This document shows, piece by piece, positions 21,401 through 28,300 of a stretch of DNA of 64,000 bases. Source of the DNA: Paraspadella gotoi (taxonomy: Eukaryota > Chaetognatha). Each line of letters begins with the position of its first letter. The first letter of the stretch is position 1. The notes under the pieces are model-generated. The model saw nothing but the letters and a program-made list of their open reading frames with translations, was not told the DNA's origin and did no database searches. The position numbers and the translations under genes were made by a program. The DNA is taken from contig CM119267.1 in assembly GCA_051294375.1 (NCBI GenBank), positions 26,624,872 to 26,688,871 on the forward strand, written 5' to 3'.

Positions 21401-22940
21401 TTAGGTTTCGTTAATTTTTAGTCTAACATATATTTTTATCTCGCCAGATGGGCTAAAGCCCGTCTTGGGCGAGTTGTGGTTCTTCTTTGTGACCGTCGTC
21501 GTCGTCACGTTTTTTTATAATTGGAAATTGTAAAAGAGTATAACCATAAGAAGTTAAAAATTTAGGTTTGATTTCTCTTCAACAAGGTTTTTTAAATTGT
21601 CATAATTTATATCAATATTCGGATTTGTATGTTTTATTTACAAAACAATTATATCTATTTTTTATATAAAAACAATAACGAATTGCGATTGATTCTTATA
21701 AAATTGTGATATCATAAGAAGCTAAAAATTGAGATATGGCTTCTCATCATCAAGATCTTTAAAATTGTTATGTTTCATATTAATACTCGGATTTGTTTGT
21801 TTTATTTATATTTATAATTACAATTATGTTTTAATTATATGTTTGTTTTTTTTAAATTATATCATTTAAGGAAAAACTTGCCACACTTTCTGGAGGCATT
21901 GGTTCGAATCCCACCACTGCCATCACATTTAAAAAAAAACTCATGGGTTTTTGGATAAAATTAAAACAAGATTTATTCTGGGAATAAAATGGTAATGGTG
22001 AGTCACACGCAGGAGTCCAGATAAATTCTACTGAAATTAAAGAAGCTAGCAAGCAAGAGACATTTTTATAATTCTATTGTTTTTGCAAGCTGATTGGTCG
22101 AATCTGATTCCGCCTTTGACCATTCATGATTCATCGATTCCGATTCTGCGGAGATTGTTCGATCCTTCGATTCAATTTTGCTTTGGGTTAGGTTGATTCT
22201 CCCTCGATGATATGTTGCCCTCTCTCTTTTTTCGTTGCTGCCTCTTATGATTCATCTAAAAATGTGTTCAGCTCTGCAGCGGCTGTCCAGCTTTCTCTCT
22301 CACTCATTGCGTCAATGTATGACTATCATCGCGTCAATGTATAACTATCATCGCGTCACTGTATAACTATCATCGCATCAATGAATGACTGTCATTGCAT
22401 CAATGAAAGACTGTTATCGCATCAATGACTGACTATCATCGTATCAATGAATGACTATCATCGCATCAATGAATTATTATTATCATTTCAATGAATGACT
22501 ATCATCACATCTATAATTGGTTATCATTGTATCAATAATTAGTTATTATTGTATTAATAATTGGTTATTATCGCATCAATAATCATTTGTTATTACATCA
22601 ATAATCAATTACTATTATATCAATAATCAATTACTATTACATCAATAATCAATTATTATTACATTATTAATTTGTTTTCGCATCAATCATTCTTTTTTTT
22701 TTCTTTTTTTTATTAATTTTCTTTGATAATAATGTCTGGCGAGATCACTATACTTTAAGATCTTTTTCATTTTTATTTCTTTTTTCATTTTGTATTTTTA
22801 AATTCATTTCCCCCTTCAAGACTCCAAACACGGTGGTCCCGTTGGCAGTGGGCGCAGCTTTGGCGGCGCTGATCGTCCTTGTGTTGGTGCTGTACCTCAT
22901 TGGGCGCCGCAAGCTGCATCGCGGTTATCAGACGGTTTGA
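2236..22940 (+). CDS. LAMP-family lysosomal membrane glycoprotein (CD68/macrosialin-like), 5 exons
   Basis: Joining 2236-2920, 3041-3163, 17586-17728, 21293-21361 and 22821-22940 gives 379 codons with every junction GT-AG and in phase. Residues 1-33 look like a signal peptide. Residues 65-182 are a Thr/Pro/Ser mucin-like stretch with PGTS/PTT repeats. Residues 184-340 match the membrane-proximal LAMP luminal domain (NETLLRAKLG, then LPNRTIATG, then LLLTFD, then GHSFACDAE, then FGIIERC). Residues 346-367 form the membrane helix, and the tail RRKLHRGYQTV carries the GYxxPhi lysosomal sorting signal. About ten N-glycosylation sequons are visible. Known LAMP/CD68 proteins are heavily glycosylated lysosome and late-endosome membrane proteins. 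LAMP1/2 have two luminal domains; one domain plus a mucin matches CD68. C294 and C336, the second disulfide, are kept; the first pair is replaced by L195 and W227. Family assignment is firm; the orthologue is not. Confidence 0.9.
3041..3163 (+). CDS. LAMP-like gene exon 2
   Basis: Acceptor gttctcacag, donor gtgagt, 120-bp upstream intron. It encodes STNWLLLTFDSHKLIFVFVN followed by the DSVEVSYETW strand, the conserved beta-strand region after the second LAMP cysteine position. Confidence 0.87.
3455..3750 (+). repeat. Repeat G (inverted partner)
   Basis: Reverse complement of the window start, including aagtgaggaacgaacaaca and aaaaattccttcattaagtg. A diverged piece recurs at 13430-13560. Confidence 0.7.
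3760..4480. repeat. AT-rich repeat debris
   Basis: No gene. Holds a CT-rich stretch (3775-3860) and blocks shared with 7740-7860, 9180-9300, 51150-51260 and 60600-60760, such as aactttttatg and tttatcag segments. Confidence 0.4.
4480..4870 (+). repeat. Family A-associated module (GCTGGCTCTGCAG, CT tracts)
   Basis: Contains gcagctggctctgcaggggc, CT-rich DNA and cgacgatcctattgctttta, all repeated at 26270-26930, 23510-23590, 46900-46980 and 47370-47445. The ORF across it is low complexity and not credible. Confidence 0.6.
4871..5661 (+). mobile_element. Family A (Helentron/HINE-like) element
   Basis: Begins tagtcggatctgcttatcag with its hairpin partner cagatcccga, contains the gtcggtccgtcggtccg and catgtcagaacatcgaatta blocks, and ends gcagatccaacattgtttgc tcaaacttgtt. 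The right flank (taatatattc) recurs without the element at 36411, which marks the 3' border. Confidence 0.75.
5662..6235 (+). repeat. Repeat H
   Basis: Shares 5662-5960 closely with 36411-36740 (ttttaccggccaatgtagaa, tctgactcccggttgaaaac, gagcccttcagacatatggc). No gene seen. Confidence 0.65.
6240..6585. other. AT-rich, no gene seen
   Basis: No coding signal, no recognised repeat. Confidence 0.4.
6586..7560. repeat. Degenerate telomere-like repeats around a GC island
   Basis: CCCTAA-type DNA at 6590-6610 and TTAGGG-type DNA at 6752-6772, 6938-6958, 7500-7510 and 7530-7545 surround GC-rich sequence. The repeats are short and impure, so this is interstitial and not a chromosome end. Similar taaccctaaacc tracts occur at 34556-34612 and 48552-48580. 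Confidence 0.5.
7073..7345 (-). CDS. Possible exon: highly charged unknown protein segment
   Basis: A 91-codon minus-strand frame without an early ATG: DSGPKDNAAIDAEIEEFRNR, then KKERPENSRKTLRRERRAAR. Plus-strand frames are open too, as expected in GC-rich DNA, so the strand is uncertain. Not recognised. Confidence 0.25.
   Translation of the reverse strand, partial: GAPLDVRTEKPEERLVSGQDSGPKDNAAIDAEIEEFRNRHGACRYWRGVNDRLQKKERPENSRKTLRRERRAARRCKPMERENRRQRKNP
7600..7860 (+). repeat. Repeat L
   Basis: Matches 60425-60650 (gtgggaacagcattaaac, gttccgaaccatgagtaatt). Its last 120 bp are repeated inverted at 9178-9295, so the family C palindrome next to it extends into this repeat. Confidence 0.6.
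7904..7945 (-). ncRNA. Hammerhead motif, core mutated
   Basis: Minus strand has CTGATGA, stem II, then AAAA in place of GAAA, and GTA as cleavage triplet. Stem I pairs GCA with TGC. Confidence 0.6.
8407..8667 (-). CDS. Family C central ORF (copy 2), 86 codons
   Basis: Encodes a basic protein: MSDASSSPTTQSDSPRTGRP, PKKRLQEERESVTPVAKQAR, GPLAGLSGLRDIRVA, ending SQPMTNQ. It is clearly homologous to the ORF at 32506-32823 and the fragment at 59104-59334 in two other family C elements. No known domain recognised; the Lys/Arg run could be a nuclear-localisation signal. Overlapping frames on both strands are shadows. Confidence 0.6.
   Translation of the reverse strand: MSDASSSPTTQSDSPRTGRPPKKRLQEERESVTPVAKQARTDHRPPRQQARQGPLAGLSGLRDIRVALGPSMSHSTTIASQPMTNQ
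9081..9120 (+). ncRNA. Hammerhead motif, core mutated
   Basis: CTGATTA replaces CTGATGA; GAAAC, stem II and GTA remain, and stem I GCA/TGC is kept. Confidence 0.6.
9298..9632 (+). repeat. Extra tandem family C arm
   Basis: Direct repeat of 8860-9180 placed immediately after the right arm, so two arms lie head-to-tail. The boundary falls in tacgttatctaatg. Confidence 0.8.
9531..9570 (+). ncRNA. Hammerhead motif, core mutated
   Basis: CTGATAA in place of CTGATGA; the remaining core (GAAAC, GTA) and stem I GCA/TGC are kept. Confidence 0.6.
9920..9980 (+). repeat. CGCCTCC-rich block (left flank of element)
   Basis: cgcccgcctcccgag and ggttcgcctctc resemble 12968-13025 and 16975-17100. The long family A element at 9983-12963 splits this block. 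Confidence 0.5.
9983..12963 (+). mobile_element. Long family A element, about 3 kb
   Basis: Hairpin start cggatctgcttatcagcgga, end gcagatccgacacttgtttg. It matches 52297-55070 over its whole length, including several successive family A body units, ATGCAAGTTG minisatellite traces, GA tracts, a reversed GATGATAGTCATTCA repeat (11640-11755) and the tRNA-like S3 module. It is dense in single-base indels relative to other copies. No transposase, Rep or helicase ORF is present. Confidence 0.7.
12225..12315 (+). repeat. tRNA-like module S3 inside a family A element
   Basis: Contains gtagccgtgagctattc and aacccaaaggacccgggttg then gcgccctgttcgcggc. The same module lies at 54325-54432 in the other long family A copy, so it is carried by the element. 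Confidence 0.5.
12968..13025 (+). repeat. CGCCTCC-rich block (right flank)
   Basis: gatcgcctccacgttcgcct then ccgcgttcgcctctttaac. It continues the block at 9920-9980. Confidence 0.5.
13030..14930. other. AT-rich, mostly anonymous
   Basis: A GA tract at 13225-13300 and a repeat-G-like stretch at 13430-13560 are visible. At 14405-14445 there is a family A hairpin piece (gatctgctaaaagcagatcc). No gene seen. Confidence 0.4.
14950..15725 (-). mobile_element. LTR-like repeat with possible leader
   Basis: 15240-15725 is an inverted copy of 35862-36279, sharing tcctgggcaa, gctgagtttgtactaaatg (minus strand) and a tatacttaagtata promoter-like core. Next to it, 14950-15240 has tctgtagt repeats and a gtcctgggcttcg block. 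No gag or pol frame is seen. Confidence 0.45.
15740..16012 (+). repeat. Compound CT satellite
   Basis: Repeats of ctctctctctggctttctct and ctcttggtctctct. The long ORFs on both strands are low-complexity translations. Confidence 0.85.
16312..16600 (+). repeat. Diverged ATGCAAGTTAAAAA minisatellite
   Basis: About 17-bp units such as aaaaaatgatgcaagttt, more diverged than the arrays at 47632 and 61150. Confidence 0.7.
16600..16970. other. AT-rich, no gene seen
   Basis: Only a short S2 SINE scrap at 16843-16870. Confidence 0.4.
16975..17100 (+). repeat. CGCCTCC-rich block
   Basis: cgcctccgcattcgcctccc and actccgcctcccggatcgc. Related to 9920-9980 and 12968-13025; the overlapping short frames are not credible genes. 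Confidence 0.45.
17330..17525 (-). repeat. tRNA-like SINE, family S1
   Basis: Inverted copy of 750-990, lying directly upstream of LAMP exon 3. The minus strand reads ccattggctcagagagtaac then ccatcccaggcgttgtgttc. It contains no gene. Confidence 0.6.
17586..17728 (+). CDS. LAMP-like gene exon 3
   Basis: Acceptor tttttccttag, donor gtcatt in phase 0. It encodes GTISAREGHSFACDAELKFR and ends ETFDLR, matching the third-cysteine block of LAMP domains. It lies about 14.4 kb downstream of exon 2 with repeats between. An intron-free ORF on the other strand here is a shadow. Confidence 0.88.
17855..18050 (-). repeat. tRNA-derived SINE, family S2
   Basis: Minus strand shows ccattggtgcaggaggcaag (A-box region) and ccggggttctagccctgtg (B-box region) at tRNA-like spacing. 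A second copy lies at 31415-31605 on the plus strand, and both end in a conserved aacagtccctgag region. Confidence 0.65.
18101..18828 (+). mobile_element. Family A element
   Basis: Starts just inside the hairpin (taagcagatcctgactctat) and ends caacattgtttgctcaaact. It lies in LAMP intron 3. Flanks ttcattctcaatca repeat on both sides (about 18087 and 18891). Confidence 0.7.
19110..19152 (-). ncRNA. Hammerhead motif, core intact
   Basis: Minus strand: CTGATGA (19148-19142), stem II ggctt/aagcc, GAAA, short stem III, GTC (19116-19114). Stem I pairing next to the core is weak. Confidence 0.75.
20109..20151 (+). ncRNA. Hammerhead motif, core intact
   Basis: CTGATGA 20113-20119, GAAA, GTC 20145-20147. 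It is the mirror copy of 19110-19152 in the other arm. Confidence 0.75.
20205..21105. other. AT-rich, no gene seen
   Basis: A short inverted repeat (acttcttctacta near 20560 and its partner near 20608) is the only structure noted. Confidence 0.4.
21293..21361 (+). CDS. LAMP-like gene exon 4 (23 codons)
   Basis: A small exon between acceptor cgcttcacag and donor gtcaga, both phase 0. It encodes IQPFMETENESGFGIIERCQ plus HDQ, which aligns with the fourth-cysteine block of LAMP1. It is needed to bridge exon 3 to the membrane helix. Confidence 0.86.
21865..21925 (+). pseudogene. tRNA-Ser-like 3' half (decayed)
   Basis: Sequence ggcattggttcgaatcccac then cactgcca has a perfect B box (ggttcgaatcc) and a tRNA-like 3' acceptor end. 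No matching D-arm or 5' acceptor strand is present upstream and the T stem is imperfect, so this is a remnant, not a working tRNA gene. Confidence 0.45.
22305..22690 (+). repeat. GCATCAATGAATGACTATCATC minisatellite
   Basis: About 22-24 bp units with drift (gcgtcaatgtataactatca, later catcaataatcaattacta). The same unit occurs reversed inside the long family A copies (11640-11755, 53760-53880). It lies in LAMP intron 4. Confidence 0.8.
22821..22940 (+). CDS. LAMP-like gene exon 5 (membrane helix and sorting tail)
   Basis: Acceptor ccccttcaag. It encodes VVPLAVGAALAALIVLVLVL then YLIGRRKLHRGYQTV and a TGA. Short basic tail plus GYQTV is the signature C-terminus of LAMP proteins. I see no canonical AATAAA within 150 bp downstream. 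Confidence 0.92.
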   Translation, partial: TPNTVVPLAVGAALAALIVLVLVLYLIGRRKLHRGYQTV

Positions 22941-23140
22941 TCGCCGCAATTATTTTCATTTAAAATATCATCCACTTTTTCTCATTTTGAAGTTCTACTC
23001 TCAAAATTTTGCAAGCGAATCCACGCAATTATACGATAATTTCGTTTTTATTTTAAACTGATCGATCTCAAAATCTTTTTGTGATAAATTAAACTTTATG
23101 ATATTGATATGATATTGCTGCCTTTAGAATTTGTTATTAA

Positions 23141-23372
23141 GGGGGAACAAAGTAAAAACTAAGAGTTCTGTAATATAAATAACGTTAGAGCATCCCTGTG
23201 GGATGACGAAATTAAAAAAAATTTAAGATTTTATATACAATTAATATTTAATAACACAAAAGCATTTAAAGTTTATCGTATTAATATAAATCATTATTTT
23301 TTTTTTTCAAAATCAGAATTTTTAAAAACGGATTTGGGTAGAGATTGAAAAAATAAATAAAAAATACTTTGC
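23141..23372 (+). mobile_element. MITE E, left part
   Basis: Starts gggggaacaaagtaaaaact after ttattaa. Homologous to the left half of 50851-51292. The matching right half (actttttatgggctatctga) lies at 23933-23965, after an insertion. Confidence 0.65.
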
Positions 23373-23374
23373 TA

Positions 23375-23757
23375 ACTGATGGGTAGGTCCATCATCTCTA
23401 TCTCTCTATGAGTAAAGTCAAAGGAAAAGTCCAAAAACTAGGCATAAAAAGTATATTCTCTGAGAGGGAGCTCACGAGCTGAAGTAGAACCCAAGACAAC
23501 GAAAATCTCTCTCTTTGCTATCAAAATTTGTCGTCAATCCAAATTTTTCTTATGCGATTGCGACGATCCTTATGCTTTTAAGATTTTTTTTTTTTTTTGA
23601 GACAGTTGAGAAACGAGCACAGGACTCATCCACAAGGAGTGGGTTCGAGGCGCGAAAAGGGCGACACTAACTGATGGGTAGCTGCATCATCTCTATCTCT
23701 CTGAGTAAAGTCAAAGGAAAAGTCCAAAAAATGGGCAAAAAAAGTATATTCCCAAGA
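23375..23757 (+). repeat. Repeat M, two copies
   Basis: About 90-bp copies at 23375-23465 and 23667-23757 share aactgatgggtag, catcatctctatctctct and gtcaaaggaaaagtccaaaa. A family A module piece (23510-23590) and a T-run separate them. Confidence 0.65.
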
Positions 23758-23759
23758 CA

Positions 23760-24309
23760 GAAGTAAAATCTCTCTCTTTGCTCCTTCTGCCGTCGCTCGA
23801 TGAGGAGGAAGGGAAAGGGAGGAAAAGAGGCGGAAGAGGAAGAAGAAAAGGTGTCTCGAGCGAGAATGGGGAAGAGAAATGGGGGAATCCAGTGAAATAT
23901 ACTTATCCCTCTATCTGCTTTGCGGAGACAACTTTTTATGGGCTATCTGAATCCGTTCTTAAAAATTTTTTTTTTTTCATTGCCTATGCCTTGATAAATA
24001 TTTAAATGCTTTAATGTTATACTGTGCTTCACTAGTTAAAAAAGTGATAGTAAATATTGATTTAGTATATCATGAACAAATGAATTTTATATTACAGAAC
24101 TCTTAATGATAAAAAGTGATCAATTTTGTCAAATTAATATGACGACGAACTTCATTGTTTTACTTTCGTTAATCGCCTTTAACATTTTGTTTGTTTCCTT
24201 TTAGTTTTTTCTCGTTTTATTCTGTTTTGCGGACTAATGAGTAATGACTACTGATGAGTGATCTTCGATCGTGTATCGACTCCACCCAGAATTCGTCTCC
24301 TCGTCCTTC
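23760..24309 (+). other. PIGN upstream region
   Basis: A purine-rich, GC-richer stretch at 23795-23890 lies about 420-510 bp before PIGN and could be promoter or 5' UTR. Its short ORF is low complexity. No TATA box stands out. Confidence 0.3.
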
Positions 24310-24475
24310 ATGAAAAAAGAGTCTTCTTTGTCGCCGCGCCTTTTAAGGATGAGCTTTTCTCTTCTTCGCCTCGCAGTTTTGGGTCTTTTCCTTCATTTCG
24401 TTTTCTTTTATTCGATTTTCGAAATTTACTTTAGTTCTCCTCTCGTGCAGAATCTCTCACCCATTCCGTCCCAAG
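24310..24475 (+). CDS. PIGN: PIGN exon 1
   Basis: Starts at the first ATG after an in-frame non-ATG region; a second ATG at 24349 gives a more family-like N-terminus. It encodes the signal anchor ([20 protein letters not shown]) and ends LSPIPSQ before donor gtcagt. Confidence 0.85.
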
Positions 24476-25261
24476 GTCAGTTCCGCTTGTTCTTTCCCGT
24501 CCCCGTAAAGAGTCATTCTTTTCTCCTGCTCCCCTCAGCGCCGCCTTTGGCCCGTCGAGTTGTTCTCTTTGTTGCCGATGGACTCCGCGTCGACAAATTC
24601 TTGGAAATAAACAAACGAGGCGAATCTCGGGCGCCGTTCCTTCGCGACGTCATCCTGCGTCGCGGGGCCTGGGGCGTCTCGCACACCCGCGTACCGACCG
24701 AGTCGCGTCCTGGCCACGTCGCTCTCATCGCAGGTCCAAACTAAAAAGATTAGATTATGTAGATTTTCAATCTAGATGAATCTCGATTTTCTCTAGTAAC
24801 TAAGTTCCCCGCCGTTAAAAGGTTTTTACGAGGACGTCGGCGCCGTCGCCAAAGGATGGAAAGAAAACCCAGTGGATTTCGATTCTCTCTTTAACCAAAG
24901 CAGAGAGACGTGGTCGTGGGGAAGTCAGGACATCCTCCCCATATTTGCCAAGGGCTCTACCGGTAATCAACTAATCGATAGAGGAAAAGTATGATTAATT
25001 TTTTTTCAGTCTTGTACCGATTAAAACGGCAAGTGATCTTCTTCAGGTGACCGCGTCCACTTTTCGACCTACCCCTCGTCGTGGCAGGACTTTGACTCCA
25101 GCACTGACGCCTCCCGTCTGGATGCCTGGGTCTTCGATCAGGCATCAACATTCTTTGCCAACGCCTCCCGAGACCGAGATCTTCACGATCGACTTCAAAG
25201 AGATGGAATCGTGGTTTTTCTCCATCTCTTGGGTCTGGACACCAACGGTGAAACATTTGGC

Positions 25262-25321
<60 letters not shown>

Positions 25322-28300
25322 TGTTCTCATTAGTTATTCAAAGATAAATGAGATTTCGGTTTGACCCTAGACCCCTAGTTTGAATTCCCAGGCCACGGGT
25401 CCAAGCCCCATTCAGCTCAATACCTCGCTAACATCGAGTCAGTCGATGCCGGCGTCAAGGACTTCGTCGGCGTCGTCGAGAGGTTTTTCGCTCATGACGG
25501 CGCCACCGCCTTCGTCTTTACCGCCGACCACGGAATGACCGACTGGGGATCCCACGGCGCTGCTGACCCTGAGGAGACTATGACCCCTCTGGTCGCCTGG
25601 GGCTCCGGCATTAGGCGCCCGACTAAGAGGTTTTCTAATTTTTCTCCTTTTTCACTTTGTCGGTCCGTCGGTCCCACCCACAATCTGATCGGTAAGTCTC
25701 TGAGATTATGTCAGAACATCGAATTATGATAAATTTTGCAAAAAAATCGATATCCGTCCGTCTGTCCGTCCCCCTGTCCGTCCCCCCTTAGCTTTGAATG
25801 CTAATTACTGTGGATAGGGCGATTGACTTTAAATTTTGTATGTGGGTACTGGGTAGTAGAGCGTAGTGAAAGTTGCATATGAAAATTCTATAAGTCAATT
25901 ATGAATAATGTACCACTAGTAAATAGTAATTTGAAAAAAAATTATTGTTTTTTTAATTTTCGCATTCGAGTATATTTATCGTCGAAATCGTTTTGCGTTT
26001 GCGACGATCTTGTTACGCTTTTGTGCATAAGTGGCGTTGACGTCGTCATTGTCGTCAGCGTTCCAAATTATAGATCGCCTTTTTTATGATTAAATTTGGG
26101 AATTTATATACAGCTTCTCATCATCGATGTCCTTAAAATTGGGTCAGGACAGTTATTAAATGCTTTGTTTACATTTTATCAAAACAAACAAATTTTTTTT
26201 GTATCCTCTCTCTCTTTTCTCCTTTATATGTAGCTAGCTCTCTCTCTTTTCCCCAGTGCTTATTCATCGGAAATAAAACGAGTCTGCAGTTGGCTCTGCA
26301 GGGGCTCTTTCTTTTTCTCTCTTCTCTTCTGCTGCTGCCTTTTGATTTCTTTCTCTTTGTCTGGCTGCTGCCGCCACTGCTGATTAGTCCGAAAACGATT
26401 TGGCTTTCTCTCTCTCTTTCTTTCTCATCGCATTCGTGCAAGTTATCATTTTGCTATCGCAACATCGGATTTTTTTTATTTTTTTTTTATTTTTTTTTTT
26501 GGAAACTGTAACTGTAATTTTTCTCGGTATTTTATTATTTTTTTAATTGACTATCGCAAAATAGAGTTTTTCTTTCTGTTTATATATTAATTTTCTTTTC
26601 TAAAATTTTTTTTCTCAGGGGCTGCGTCTGCTGATCAGTTTATTTGACAATGACAATTAACAATGAGAAAAAGAAAAACTTTTACATTTTTTTTTCAGAA
26701 ACNNNNNNNNNNAAAAAGAAAAACTTTTTCATTTTTTTTCAGAAACTGTAACTTTAATTTTCCTCGGTACTTTATTATTTTTTTTAATTGACAATCGCAA
26801 AATAGAATTTTTATTTCTGTTTATAAATTAATTATCTTTTCTCAAATTTTCTTATTTTTAGTATCAAAATTTGTCGTCAATCCAGATTTTTCTTATGCGA
26901 TTGCGACGATCTTTATAAATATATATATATTAATTATATAGTACTAAATAGAGAAAACATCGTCTTTTTTCCTGGTGGCTCGATTTCGATAAATTTGGTA
27001 CCGATCGACGTGGAATTACGTCTAGTTGACTGAAATAAAATGTCATTAAAGTCGGTCCACGCGTTCAAAAGTTATGGGCAAAAAACGACGAAAAAATAGC
27101 GCCTTCCGAGGGATCAACTTTCGCTGCTCAACGAGCGAAAAAGTGGTTAACATAAGATTTGAACTACGTAGTTCTAATCTTTAGTCCGACGGAATCGACA
27201 GTAAAGCCGAAATCCTTGTTCCGGGCCAAATAGAAATAAATGAAAAATTATGGAGCTGACTACGGAAAGAAAATGTTGACATAGGAAACAAATTTATAAG
27301 AGAATGAGGAAATATGATTACTGATAAAACTTAAAGAAGTAATTGGATGATAATTTAATACAAATTTGTTTACAATTGGATGACAACGACTCCCGTGTCA
27401 CCCTTTTGATTATTCGCCGCTTTTATCTTCAGTCCTCATTAATAACTAACTTTATTACTTTGCTTTATGCAAGGTATATGTTGCTGCATCAACAACAACA
27501 ACCGCGACAAGGAGGTTGACCTTAACCAAGTCATAACTGACATTTAACCAAGGTCGGGTTACTGAACTTTAACCTACTTTACCTTCTTCCTATTGTTTAT
27601 TGTTTTCCGTTATTTTCTTACTAACCATTTCAATCATTACAAAAAACAACTCTCCAAAAATCACTAAAGTCCGATCCCAAACTTGTGAACTCATCTTGCC
27701 ACATTTTTTACACAAGCTTTTCATGCTTACTTGTGTGAAAAAAAAATATCTCCTCTCAAAACGAATTCAACATGGACGGATTCATTCCCAGACAAAGCAT
27801 TGGACGCGCACACTTCTGCCATGAACTTGCTCGGCGTTGGCGCCACCCGGACTTTTCCAGCCGCCAGCATCACCCCCGGTCCAGTCCAGTGGGATCATTC
27901 GTTGGAACGCCACATGAAACTTGTGGAGAAGTCAGAGAACTTGAACTTAAAAGGCATTCTACCTCACTCTCAAAGCTGTCTAAGATGGTAGACTTGAGAC
28001 TTGCCTTGAGAGGCTGCAGCCAGAATGTTGTTAAATAGGGTGGGGAAAGATAGAGGGAAAGAGGTGGATGGAGAGAGGGGAAATGGAGGATGAGGGGGGA
28101 GGTGACCAGGTCGGCTGGGCCTGGTTCACTCCATCAGAGAACAGACTCACAGGTCACCTTGACGTCCTCAGTTTATTTTTACATTCGCCGACCGGGATTT
28201 TGTGGTTGCTTATTTGTTTTTTGCTTTTATAGAAATCCCATAACGCAAAAATGGAAAAAAGGTTAAACTTTTTATTAAAAATATATTTCAGAAAATAAAT

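Noticed and set aside
22305-22690. CRISPR-like array
   Set aside because: Units drift gradually and have no unique spacers; it is a minisatellite in a eukaryotic intron.
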